The notes under the pieces are model-generated. The model was not told where the DNA came from. It made no database searches and was given only the letters and a program-made list of their open reading frames with translations. A program made the position numbers and the translations under genes. This document shows positions 56,787 to 64,000 of a stretch of DNA of 64,000 nucleotides, piece by piece (position 1 is the first letter of the stretch; each line of letters begins with the position of its first letter). Origin of the DNA: Porphyromonas vaginalis (GTDB taxonomy: Bacteria; Bacteroidota; Bacteroidia; Bacteroidales; Porphyromonadaceae). The DNA lies in NCBI RefSeq assembly GCF_958301595.1, contig NZ_CATQJU010000001.1, positions 62,001 to 126,000 on the forward strand. The letters are read 5' to 3'.

Positions 56787-57704
56787 ATGCTACTCATATC
56801 TCTACTCCTCTGTAGCCTCTCAGCCCTCTACCCGTGCTATAGAGCCTGGGAGCGACTGAAGCACTCCTTTAGCGAGCCTGCCTTGGCGCTCTTTATGGCG
56901 ATGGCGCTCTATGCGCTCTTTCTCCTGTATGGCACCGTGTTGCGGGTCTTTGGTGGCAGTACTGTCAACGCAACGTATAGTGATATGGTTGCCAAGACGG
57001 GGATTGGGTTTGACCTTTTCATCTTGCTACTCACTGGGGTCACCGCAGGGCTGATTCCCGTCAATCTCCTCATGGGGCGCATCATCAGGAGGTACCGACG
57101 GGCGGGCATCATCATCGTAGGGGGTATCATCCTCCTTTTGGCCATCCTGAGCATCCCAGTCAGTATGATGATAGGCGATCTAGGGCAGCTAGCCCCTGAG
57201 ATGGACTCGTTCGGCAGTAGCTTGGTGGGGTGCTTCTTCCTTGAGTGCTGTGGGGTGATGGCTTACTTTGCTTGGTTGCTCGGCTTGACCTATCAGGAGT
57301 TTTGCGTCATCGGCAATATCTACATGCAGGGCGCCATCTGCCTACTCGCAGCTCTAGCGCCGCTCCTCCTCTGTATACGTACGAAGCAAGCCCCGTGGAA
57401 GTGGCTCCTCAGCGGGGGCAATGCGCTCCTACACCTCGTCATCATCTCACTCTTTTTCGGCCACTACTGGATGCCCTTGGAGAGCGCTTTCGACCTCTGT
57501 GTCCAAGACCTCAACCACATCGGCGCCCTCTTTGGTAGCTCCTATGTGATGGTCAATATCATAATCTTCGTCATACTCTTTGTGGTCGACCTCGCTCTCA
57601 ACGCCCTACTCTACCTACTCCTAGCAGGCAAGCTTACCGCTACACAAGCTGGCGAAAAGAGTTCGCAGCAGGACCACAGGACAAGCTCTCAAGACAATTG
57701 CTAA
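56787..57704 (+). CDS. Hypothetical multi-pass membrane protein
   Basis: 305 residues with about eight membrane helices (MLLISLLLCSLSALYPC; LALFMAMALYALFLLYGTVL; FDLFILLLTGVTAGLIPVNL; GIIIVGGIILLLAILSIPVS; QGAICLLAALAPLLLCI; VNIIIFVILFVVDLALNALL) and a short polar C-terminus. No family motif is recognised. The layout, loop lengths and Gly/Arg patches (GRIIRRYRRAG) do not point to a specific transporter class. It lies in the same direction as its neighbours, 53 bases after the repeat protein and 24 before the hydrolase. Confidence 0.7.
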   Translation: MLLISLLLCSLSALYPCYRAWERLKHSFSEPALALFMAMALYALFLLYGTVLRVFGGSTVNATYSDMVAKTGIGFDLFILLLTGVTAGLIPVNLLMGRIIRRYRRAGIIIVGGIILLLAILSIPVSMMIGDLGQLAPEMDSFGSSLVGCFFLECCGVMAYFAWLLGLTYQEFCVIGNIYMQGAICLLAALAPLLLCIRTKQAPWKWLLSGGNALLHLVIISLFFGHYWMPLESAFDLCVQDLNHIGALFGSSYVMVNIIIFVILFVVDLALNALLYLLLAGKLTATQAGEKSSQQDHRTSSQDNC

Positions 57705-57728
57705 GCCCCTTTCATCAGATACATCCCT

Positions 57729-58811
57729 ATGAAAAAGAAGATCCTCACGGCCCTGCTCCTCTTACTCCTCGTCCTGTCAGCAACTTGGTTCTACAAGCTA
57801 CTCTTCCTATGGCTCGCCCTACTCCTCTGGCGCAAAGAGCTCCTGAGCAAGATCCCCTACCGTCATGCTAACCGCATCATGATCGCGCTAATGGTGGTCA
57901 CACTCTTTATCGCTATGCCCCGCTACCGCACGAACTCCTCCGATCGTATCCAGCTCATCTACCAAGACAGCGAGGGGCATGCTACCACGCCACCACTCTA
58001 CCAGTACCTAGCCAATACGATCGTCCCCGAGGAGGAGGCTATGAGCTGGGGACTACGCGTAGCAGCCATCTTACCGCGGGAGGCTATGTCGTCGCTCTCC
58101 AAGAGCCTCATCAATCAGTACAAAGATGAGTACCGTTCCTGTGGCAATCGTTGCTTTACACGTCCCATAAGGAGCTTGAGATGGTCCACCTCCAACCCCA
58201 TGTCGGGTGTCTGCTCCCAGTTTTTCAATAGCTTTGCAGCCCCTCATCAGGCGGTCTATCTGATTCGTCCTAAGCAGTATCAACGCGACAAGAGCTATCC
58301 GCTCGTTGTCTTTTGCCATGGAGGGCTGGGCAACTGGAAGCTCTACACCAGCATACTCAGTCAGCTGGACAACTGCGTCGTCCTAGCCATCCCCTCGCAC
58401 GACCTCACGGGCTTCTTCAGTCCGAGCGACATCGCTGGGATCTTTGACCGTCAGATCCCCTTCCTCGAGGAGCGGGGCTACCATATAGACCGCAGCCAGT
58501 TGCACCTCATGGGACTCTCCAACGGCTTCACCGCCAGCGACATCGCCTATCGCAACTACGGTAAGCGCTTCAAGAGCATCACCTACATCTCCTGTCAGCC
58601 TAGTCAGACGAAGCGCATCGGTGCCAAGATCATACTAATCGGTGGGGGCAAAGATGAGACCGCTGCCAACCAGCCCGCTCTAGCTAAGCGAATGCGTGCC
58701 AATGGCATGCAGACGGCACTCTACTGGGACGCTGCAGACACGCACTACACGCTCCTGCACAACCGCAAGGCGATCGTTGCCTTACTCAACAAAGAGCTAG
58801 AGCTATCCTAG
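57729..58811 (+). CDS. Alpha/beta hydrolase with N-terminal membrane helices
   Basis: 360 residues: two hydrophobic segments at the start (ILTALLLLLLVLSATWFYKL; IMIALMVVTLFIAMP), then an alpha/beta hydrolase fold: the oxyanion strand LVVFCHGGLGNW, nucleophile elbow LMGLSNGFTAS (G-x-S-x-G), and the late HYTLLHNRKA His with preceding Asp (DAADTH). This is consistent with an esterase or dienelactone-hydrolase-like enzyme facing the periplasm. Substrate unknown. Last gene of the co-directional run that starts at 51589. Confidence 0.82.
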   Translation: MKKKILTALLLLLLVLSATWFYKLLFLWLALLLWRKELLSKIPYRHANRIMIALMVVTLFIAMPRYRTNSSDRIQLIYQDSEGHATTPPLYQYLANTIVPEEEAMSWGLRVAAILPREAMSSLSKSLINQYKDEYRSCGNRCFTRPIRSLRWSTSNPMSGVCSQFFNSFAAPHQAVYLIRPKQYQRDKSYPLVVFCHGGLGNWKLYTSILSQLDNCVVLAIPSHDLTGFFSPSDIAGIFDRQIPFLEERGYHIDRSQLHLMGLSNGFTASDIAYRNYGKRFKSITYISCQPSQTKRIGAKIILIGGGKDETAANQPALAKRMRANGMQTALYWDAADTHYTLLHNRKAIVALLNKELELS

Positions 58812-58843
58812 CTGCCAGAGCTTATCCTCTCAAAAGAAATAGC

Positions 58844-58851
58844 TACATTTG
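58844..58851 (+). promoter_or_regulatory. -7 box upstream of the TPR protein gene
   Basis: TACATTTG, 30 bases before ATG 58882; the -33 position reads CTT. Confidence 0.4.
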
Positions 58852-58881
58852 TAACAACAAACCAGCAACTTACTCAATACG

Positions 58882-60555
58882 ATGAAGCGAATCATGGCTC
58901 TACTGCTAAGCCTTGTCTGCTTAGCCACTATGCTGTCCGCTCAGGAGCAGGACACGACAGCTCTCTCTGCACAAGACTTGCCCACCTTGGAGCGAACCTT
59001 TGACACATTCTCACCCGACCTCCAGGATACCCTAGGGATCATCATGTCTGAACCTGAGGATCAGGCAGCGTTCCTCGAGCACGTCCAGAAAGCACTCCAG
59101 AGCGAGCCAAACAATGGTGTCGCTTGGGCTTACGTCGCCACCATTTACCGTATGCAGCGCAAGCCCGAGCAAGCTCTAGAGGCTGCCACCAAGGCGATCA
59201 CACTCCTACAGGCGAAGCCCGCACGTAGAGCTATGGTCTACAGCCTCCGCTCAGACATCTACTCCGACCTTGATGATGGTGTCAAGGCACTTATGGACCT
59301 GCACTCAGCTATCAAGGATGCTCCCGACACGCCTGATCTATACTTAAAGCGTGGAAATCTCTATGGCGCTATGGAGCAGTACGACCTCGCAGAGGTGGAT
59401 ATGCGTAAGGTCGCTTCACTCGATCCTAAGAACCCAACGGGCTATATCGGATTGGCCGTGATTGCGATGCTACAAGAGAGGCTGGAGGATGCCATACAGA
59501 ACCTGAACGAAGCTATCAAGGTTGCCCCAGACGAAAGCATTCTCTACTATCTGAGAGCTAATGTATACATCAAACTAGAGCACTACAATGAGGCGATGGA
59601 TGACATTATCTATACCATTGCAAACAGCCTTGCAAACGAAGACACCTATACCCTCCTCAATATCATCGCAGCTCAGGCAATGCCTACTCTCGAAGCTAAG
59701 CTCAAGGCTGTAGAGTCCGTGAGCAAAACGGGAGAGTACCTCTTCCTTATCGGTTTGGCACATCAAAACATCGGAGATGACAAAGGTGCGCTGGAGTACT
59801 ACCTGCAAGTCACAGAGAGACAAGAACTAACCGATTTCGTAGCCAGCCACATAGCGACTGCCTATCAGATGATAGGCGACTACAGCTCGGCACTCAAGTA
59901 TATCGACGAAGCTATCTCGCTAGACCCTACGGACCAAACCTACATTTACAGCAAGGCTCAGATGCTCTTTGAGGATGGCAATTTCCGAAGAGCTCTCGCA
60001 GAGTCGAATAAATATGTCTCCCTTGTACCTGACGACCTTGATGGCTACTATCAGCGTGCTCAGATCAAGAGTAAGCTCCAGGACCTCCAGGGGGCCATCG
60101 ATGACTACTCCAAGGCGATCGAGCTAAGCGACACATTCTTATGGGCTTACCTCAAGCGAGCAGATCGCTACACAGCATTGGGACACAAGGACACCGCCAC
60201 GGCCGACTATCGCAAGGTGATAGATATCCTACAGGAGCACGATGCGACAGACATAACTATGGCTTACGCTTACCAGTCTCTAGGCGAGCAGGAGCAGGCC
60301 ATCGCGGCCATCGCTAAGTGTATTGAGGAGGACCCAGACGATGCCGACCTCTACTACAGCATCTCAGGGGTCTATGGTCGAATGGGCAATACAGAGCAAG
60401 CACTGGACAACCTACGCATCGCCTTCGAAAAGGGATACAACAGCTTTTCATTCATCGAGCAGGACGACGACCTTGCCGCCCTACGAGACACCCCGCAGTA
60501 CAAAGCACTCGTGCAGCAGTACAAGGAGAAGCTCGGCTACAAGATGCCCCAATAA
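58882..60555 (+). CDS. Exported TPR-repeat protein
   Basis: 557 residues with a signal peptide (MKRIMALLLSLVCLATMLSA) and at least ten tetratricopeptide units (for example NNGVAWAYVATIYRMQRKPE; AEVDMRKVASLDPKNPTGYI; DYSSALKYIDEAISLDPTDQ; DLQGAIDDYSKAIELSDTFL; EQAIAAIAKCIEEDPDDADL). It ends GYNSFSFIEQDDDLAALRDT and PQYKALVQQYKEKL, a tail shared with many Bacteroidetes TPR proteins. It should act in the periplasm or on the outer membrane as a protein-binding scaffold; partners unknown. Confidence 0.85.
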   Translation: MKRIMALLLSLVCLATMLSAQEQDTTALSAQDLPTLERTFDTFSPDLQDTLGIIMSEPEDQAAFLEHVQKALQSEPNNGVAWAYVATIYRMQRKPEQALEAATKAITLLQAKPARRAMVYSLRSDIYSDLDDGVKALMDLHSAIKDAPDTPDLYLKRGNLYGAMEQYDLAEVDMRKVASLDPKNPTGYIGLAVIAMLQERLEDAIQNLNEAIKVAPDESILYYLRANVYIKLEHYNEAMDDIIYTIANSLANEDTYTLLNIIAAQAMPTLEAKLKAVESVSKTGEYLFLIGLAHQNIGDDKGALEYYLQVTERQELTDFVASHIATAYQMIGDYSSALKYIDEAISLDPTDQTYIYSKAQMLFEDGNFRRALAESNKYVSLVPDDLDGYYQRAQIKSKLQDLQGAIDDYSKAIELSDTFLWAYLKRADRYTALGHKDTATADYRKVIDILQEHDATDITMAYAYQSLGEQEQAIAAIAKCIEEDPDDADLYYSISGVYGRMGNTEQALDNLRIAFEKGYNSFSFIEQDDDLAALRDTPQYKALVQQYKEKLGYKMPQ

Positions 60556-60631
60556 GCTTCCCATATACGCACCCGATCCCTACAAAGGGTTACTCGTATC
60601 ATCGTTACACGTCATCGGTTACACGTATCGC

Positions 60632-60752
60632 TTTGACACAACGGACGCCGTGACGTGTAATGATTTGTAGGGACGCTCGATCTGAGCGTCCGTCCCCGTT
60701 AAAACCACGATGCTGTAACTTTTGACACAACGGACGCACAGATCGTGCGTCC
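60632..60752 (+). repeat. REP-like hairpin pair
   Basis: TTTGACACAACGGACGC occurs twice, 89 bases apart (60632, 60721). Each is followed by a hairpin: GGACGCTCG-ATC-TGAGCGTCC (60671-60691) and GGACGCAC-AGATC-GTGCGTCC (60732-60752). Similar GGGACGCAC...GTGCGTCCCTACA hairpins are familiar from other bacterial intergenic regions. The remainder of 60556-60902 holds GGGATG-rich sequence and a heptamer tract, without a gene. Confidence 0.65.
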
Positions 60753-60902
60753 CTACAGGACGATGTGGGGATGACGAGGACGAAAACAGGACGACGTGGG
60801 GATGGAGGGAGAGGGACGCACTATGACACGATACTAACCGTGACTGAATCCTGTAGGGAGGGTATCCTCCGATCTCTAACCTCTAACCTCTAATCTCTAA
60901 TA

Positions 60903-61013
60903 ACATATCTTTACAGGGAAATTCGTCCGATTTCCCACTTTCTCGAATATCCACGTGGGAAATCTCAAATCTCCACGTGGATATTTTTCTTTTTCCACGT
61001 GGGCGCGATTCAT
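60903..61013 (+). repeat. Palindrome-rich dispersed element, copy 4, left part
   Basis: ACATATCTTTACAGGGAAAT followed by three CCACGTGG-type palindromes up to GGGCGCGATTCAT, where the IS3 element is inserted. Continues at 62587. Confidence 0.9.
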
Positions 61014-61061
61014 TGTCCTCTCCTGAAATAGTACACAGTTGGGAAGCCAACCCCAACAACT

Positions 61062-61442
61062 ATGAAAGAAGAAAAAAGTAACCGAGGACGAAAGGGATAT
61101 CCCCTAGATTTCAAGTGGAGAGTCATTGATGACCTCCTAGCCACTGGCGAGAGCATCGCCACGACCAGCCAGCGCTACGGCATTACCACACGCACCATTC
61201 GAAATTGGTTGCGTACCTTTGGAGTAGAGTTACCCAACCAAAGCAGCAGTAGCACTATGAGCAAGACAAACAAGAACAAAGACGTAGATCCAGAGTACGC
61301 AGAACTCAAGCGCGAAAACGCTCGCCTCAAAGCAGCCCTCTTCCAGGCTGAGAGCAAGGCATTAGTCAACAAGACACTACTCGAAGTGGTCTTGAATCGC
61401 TACCACATTGATCTAAAAAAAAAGACCGATTTGCAGCCGTGA
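61062..61442 (+). CDS. IS3-family transposase OrfA
   Basis: 126 residues: a helix-turn-helix DNA-binding domain (YPLDFKWRVIDDLLATGESI, ATTSQRYGITTRTIRNWLRT) and a leucine-zipper-like segment (PEYAELKRENARLKAALFQA) for multimer formation. It ends by overlapping OrfB. The run A9-G at 61415-61424 lies in the correct phase (A AAA AAG) for a programmed -1 shift: the OrfB frame is open from there (KKDRFAAVRQLEHAK), so an OrfAB fusion transposase can be made. Confidence 0.92.
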   Translation: MKEEKSNRGRKGYPLDFKWRVIDDLLATGESIATTSQRYGITTRTIRNWLRTFGVELPNQSSSSTMSKTNKNKDVDPEYAELKRENARLKAALFQAESKALVNKTLLEVVLNRYHIDLKKKTDLQP

Positions 61443-62479
61443 GACAGCTTGAACACGCCAAAGTGAGAGATCAAAAGCTCTCCATAACCTACCTTTGTCA
61501 GCTACTAGAAGTCAGCCGCAAAGGCTACTACAAGCACACCTTCACCGAGCAAGACGAAGATGTCAAAGTAGCCTCCGTCCTACACTATTGCCAGTATGTG
61601 CGAAGTAAGCTCCACAGGGCAGGCGTAGACACCCTTCAGCAGTGTGCCAACGAATACTTCGAAGGAACCTTCCAAGTAGGTCGCGACTGGCTGTACAAAG
61701 TCTTAGGAGCCAACGATATGCTGCTGAGAAGTCGCAAGCGCAAGCGTCCACCCCAGACGACCAAAGGCGTGGTCAATCACGGCTTCCAAGATCACCTGAA
61801 CACCACCCCTAAATACATTGCCACTGACCATTGCCGGCTCACCGTCTCAGACATAACCTACGTCAAATGTTTAGGGGGCTTCGCATATCTCTCCCTGACG
61901 ATGGACGCTTATAGCCGCATCATCACCGGCTTTGACCTGCAGCCCACGCTCTCCACAGAGGGCCCCTACAACGCACTAAGACAGACCGTTGACTTCTACC
62001 AGAAGCATGGCTTTGACCTCAAAGGGCTCATCTTCCATAGCGACCGAGGCTGTCAATATGTCTCCAAGCAGATGACCGACTACGAGGCCAGCCTAGGCAT
62101 CGTAACCAGTGTCACCCAGACAGGCAACCCTCTCCACAACGCTATGGCAGAGCGACTTAACGGGATCATCAAGAACGACTGGCTCTACAACTTCGAGGAT
62201 AAGCCCATAGATCAAGTTCGAGAGATCCTCTCGCAAACGATTGCTCTCTATAACACAGCGCGTCCTCATCGAGCCATCAACAAGAAGACTCCGATGCAGA
62301 TGCTCATACCAGATTACCCCAACCCTATAACCACACAACCCTCTAAGAAACAGACATCTAAGAACAATTCACCAAAAGCTCCGAGCCTCAAATCTCCGAG
62401 CTCATGCCGCTTAACTCCACACAAAGACCTATCTTTGTGTACCTCCGCAGTAAAAACGACCACAAGTCGTGTACCCTAG
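61439..62479 (+). CDS. IS3-family transposase OrfB
   Basis: 346 residues with the retroviral-integrase-type catalytic core: first Asp in LTVSDITYVKCLGGFAYLSL, second Asp in LIFHSDRGCQYVSKQM, Glu in NAMAERLNGIIKNDWLYNFE (DDE). The nominal start is GTG inside OrfA; expression probably relies on the frameshift. The C-terminal part after KKTPMQMLIPDYP is Lys/Ser/Pro-rich and probably dispensable. The frame appears intact, so the element may be active. Confidence 0.93.
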   Translation: MRQLEHAKVRDQKLSITYLCQLLEVSRKGYYKHTFTEQDEDVKVASVLHYCQYVRSKLHRAGVDTLQQCANEYFEGTFQVGRDWLYKVLGANDMLLRSRKRKRPPQTTKGVVNHGFQDHLNTTPKYIATDHCRLTVSDITYVKCLGGFAYLSLTMDAYSRIITGFDLQPTLSTEGPYNALRQTVDFYQKHGFDLKGLIFHSDRGCQYVSKQMTDYEASLGIVTSVTQTGNPLHNAMAERLNGIIKNDWLYNFEDKPIDQVREILSQTIALYNTARPHRAINKKTPMQMLIPDYPNPITTQPSKKQTSKNNSPKAPSLKSPSSCRLTPHKDLSLCTSAVKTTTSRVP

Positions 62480-62586
62480 CAGGAGCAAAACTAACAAATG
62501 AGTACACTCACAGGACTAACAAAAATGACCCGAGTACCATCTCAGTAATACCTTCCCAACTGTGTACTTTTTTCAGGAAGAGGACA

Positions 62587-62772
62587 CATTTCTTCCGAAG
62601 TTTCATTTCATTCCTCCGAAGTTTCATTTGATTCCTCCGAAGAATTTTTTATTCTCCACGTGGGAATTTCGAAATATCCACGTGGAAATCACTTTTCCCC
62701 GACACGGCACCGTTTCGATATGTAGTCAGTTCTAAATTATTGTAGCAATCCAGCGTCAAATTTGCCCAGCCA
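62587..62772 (+). repeat. Palindrome-rich dispersed element, copy 4, right part
   Basis: CATTTCTTCCGAAGTTTCAT and two further TTCCGAAG units, two CCACGTGG palindromes, TTTTCCCCGACACGGCACCG, AAATTATTGTAGCAAT and AAATTTGCCCAGCC. It continues 60903-61013 across the IS3 element. Confidence 0.9.
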
Positions 62773-62821
62773 AGAGCACTAGCACTACTAGCTAACAGCT
62801 AACAGCCAATAGCTAACAGCT

Positions 62822-62886
62822 ACACATTAGCGACAAACGAGGAGTAGAGAGGTCGATGAGCTCATTATATATAATGCGTCAGCCCT
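62822..62886 (+). repeat. AT-palindrome module
   Basis: CACATTAGCGACAAACGAGG ... GATGAGCTCATTATATATAA followed by TGCGTCAGCCCTG, close to the copies at 14119 and 27742. A GCTAACAGCTAACAGCCAAT-type tract lies just upstream (62790-62821). Confidence 0.7.
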
Positions 62887-62939
62887 GTCAAAGAGTCTAG
62901 TGAGGCGTTGTGGCTTCGCTAGAGTTTTGTATCTTTGGA

Positions 62940-62947
62940 GATATGAA
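62940..62947 (+). promoter_or_regulatory. -7 box upstream of the last TPR-like gene
   Basis: TATCTTTG, 92 bases before ATG 63039; no -33 TTG at the right distance. Confidence 0.4.
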
Positions 62948-63038
62948 GGAGATGAGACGGCTCTTCGGGGAGTTCTTTTCTCCAGCTATTCCGCACTGTG
63001 GGATAGCTTTCGTTGATAACTAGACAAACAGAGATCGT

Positions 63039-63794
63039 ATGAAACAGAGACAGAGACAGATATTGGGACTTTTGCTCTTCGTACTCCTCTTGGGAGCGGG
63101 AAGTAGCTGGGCACAGACGGCAGACCAACAGCAGGTCTACGAGGCGTATGTAAAGCGTGACATCAACAGCTGGAAGCGGGTCGTAGACCGTATGCACGCT
63201 GAGCCTAACAAGAGCTATGCGCGTATTGCCGAGCTGGTCGAGTATGAGTACGGCTACATCGCTGAGTGCATGCTGCGCGACAGGAACAATGAGGCGGAGC
63301 AGTACCTCAAGCGCTACAAAGCACACGTGGACTACCTCCTAGAGTGTGACTATAAGACCGCCGAAATGACCGCCTACCTATCGGCTTACTACACTTACCG
63401 CATCGGCATATCGTGGCTACGTGCTCCGCTGGTGGGCAATAAGAGCATTAGTCTGATGAATCGCTCGATCAAGATGGACCAGCAAAACGCTATCGGCCTG
63501 ATCCAGCGAGGCAATGCACAGTACTTCGCACCAGCTTTCTTCAAGGGAGATGCTAAGCGTGGAGCTATCGACTACTTTCTTCGTGCTGAGCGTGCGATGG
63601 TTTCGCAGGGCAAGAGCAAGGGGTCGTGGCTTTACTTGAGTCTCCTGATCCAGATTGCCGAGTGCTACGTAGGTGTCGGGGAGCAGACGCAGGCTGAGAC
63701 GTGGTATCGCAAGGTTATCGCACTAGAGCCTCGGCTCACCTGGGCACTCGATAGTAAGTACCTAGAGAACAAGCAGAAGCGCGGACAGCATTAG
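63039..63794 (+). CDS. Exported TPR-like protein
   Basis: 251 residues: a signal peptide (ILGLLLFVLLLGAGSSWA, cleaved near QT), then helical repeats (AEPNKSYARIAELVEYEYGY; NNEAEQYLKRYKAHVDYLLE; NAIGLIQRGNAQYFAPAFFK; CYVGVGEQTQAETWYRKVIA). The final unit is clearly TPR-like; the rest is more diverged. It probably acts in the cell envelope. The uvrB gene starts 15 bases after its stop, so they may share a transcript. Confidence 0.78.
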   Translation: MKQRQRQILGLLLFVLLLGAGSSWAQTADQQQVYEAYVKRDINSWKRVVDRMHAEPNKSYARIAELVEYEYGYIAECMLRDRNNEAEQYLKRYKAHVDYLLECDYKTAEMTAYLSAYYTYRIGISWLRAPLVGNKSISLMNRSIKMDQQNAIGLIQRGNAQYFAPAFFKGDAKRGAIDYFLRAERAMVSQGKSKGSWLYLSLLIQIAECYVGVGEQTQAETWYRKVIALEPRLTWALDSKYLENKQKRGQH

Positions 63795-63809
63795 AGTCGA
63801 GTAGGTGCC

Positions 63810-64000
63810 ATGTCCTTCCAACTGACCTCAAAGTATAAGCCGACGGGCGACCAGCCAGAGGCTATTGCTCAGCTCTCGCAGGGAGTGCGTGATGGGTTGC
63901 CTCATCAGACGCTCCTCGGTGTGACGGGCTCGGGCAAGACCTTTACGATCGCCAATGTGATCCAGCAGGTAGACCGCCCGACTCTGGTCATTAGCCACAA
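63810..64000 (+). CDS. uvrB: Excinuclease ABC subunit B, N-terminal part
   Basis: UvrB is the damage-verifying helicase of nucleotide excision repair. From ATG 63810 the frame reads [20 protein letters not shown], then [18 protein letters not shown] with Walker A (GVTGSGKT) and PTLVISH, the standard start of UvrB. The window ends after 63 codons, so the rest lies outside. There is no separate promoter box in the 15-base gap. Confidence 0.95.
   Translation, partial: MSFQLTSKYKPTGDQPEAIAQLSQGVRDGLPHQTLLGVTGSGKTFTIANVIQQVDRPTLVISH

Larger units (their letters stand above)
61014..62586 (+). mobile_element. IS3-family insertion sequence
   Basis: 1573 bp. Imperfect terminal inverted repeats: left TGTCCTCTCCTGAAATAGTA + CACAGTTGGGAAG, right (reverse complement) TGTCCTCTTCCTGAAAAAAG + TACACAGTTGGGAAG. 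The flanks carry a 3-bp duplication, CAT, at 61011-61013 and 62587-62589; the uninterrupted sequence GCGCGATTCATTTCTTCC in copy 2 confirms the boundaries. It has two overlapping transposase frames and an A9G slippery run, as in IS3-type elements (IS150 group likely). Confidence 0.95.

Noticed and set aside
62404-62631. 75-codon open frame at the end of the IS element
   Set aside because: It runs from OrfB through the right terminal repeat into the palindrome-rich copy; no plausible product.

Overview
The window looks like a chromosome segment of a Porphyromonas-like member of the Bacteroidetes; I cannot name the species. Evidence: promoters of the Bacteroidetes type (TTG, about 20 bases, TAnnTTTG) rather than -35/-10 boxes; no clear Shine-Dalgarno sites; two secreted proteins with type IX secretion (T9SS) C-terminal features; a TonB receptor/DUF4249 lipoprotein pair; and anaerobic metabolism (pyruvate:ferredoxin oxidoreductase, agmatine to putrescine). 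No rRNA, tRNA or CRISPR array was found.

Layout. 1-4.6 kb: the 3' part of an AAA-type ATPase gene, then nifJ. 4.6-9.2 kb: a worn, AT-richer accessory island lying between two diverged copies of the nifJ 3' end, its terminator and downstream DNA. The island carries a hypothetical gene, broken DUF1848 and carboxymuconolactone decarboxylase-cupin genes, and two copies of a MITE-like element. 9.2-14.3 kb: minus-strand accessory genes, with a tandemly duplicated module of a hypothetical gene plus a SprT-like protease. 14.3-21.2 kb: a TonB-type outer-membrane protein, ahpC/ahpF and a phosphoesterase. 21.3-26.2 kb: a minus-strand operon of WYL regulator, DEDDh exonuclease, McrB and McrC. mcrC is interrupted by a 368-bp MITE with a perfect 12-bp target duplication. 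28-32 kb: two secreted, T9SS-type proteins. 32.5-38 kb: TonB receptor/DUF4249, then aguA-aguB. 38-46.8 kb: core genes (ribH, typA, xerD, aroQ, an O-methyltransferase). 47.4-51.2 kb: a beta-barrel protein and a large M16 peptidase, then a candidate promoter-terminator small RNA. 51.6-58.8 kb: a co-directional run opening with a radical SAM/lipoprotein pair system (two lipoproteins sharing a YGTPT motif, then the radical SAM enzyme) overlapping queG, followed by a transporter, DUF4846, a 22-residue tandem-repeat protein, a membrane protein and an alpha/beta hydrolase. 58.9-64 kb: TPR proteins, an IS3-family element, and the start of uvrB.

The most distinctive feature is the dense set of dispersed non-coding repeats: a ~290-bp palindrome-rich element built on CCACGTGG and CTTCGGAGG motifs (four copies, one split by the IS3 element), arrays of short 14-bp palindromes whose arms drift from unit to unit, two MITE families, heptamer tracts, and a recurrent AT-palindrome module. 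Best candidates for further work are the McrBC-exonuclease-WYL operon with its reconstructed mcrC, the radical SAM/lipoprotein cluster, the palindrome repeat families and the candidate small RNA.
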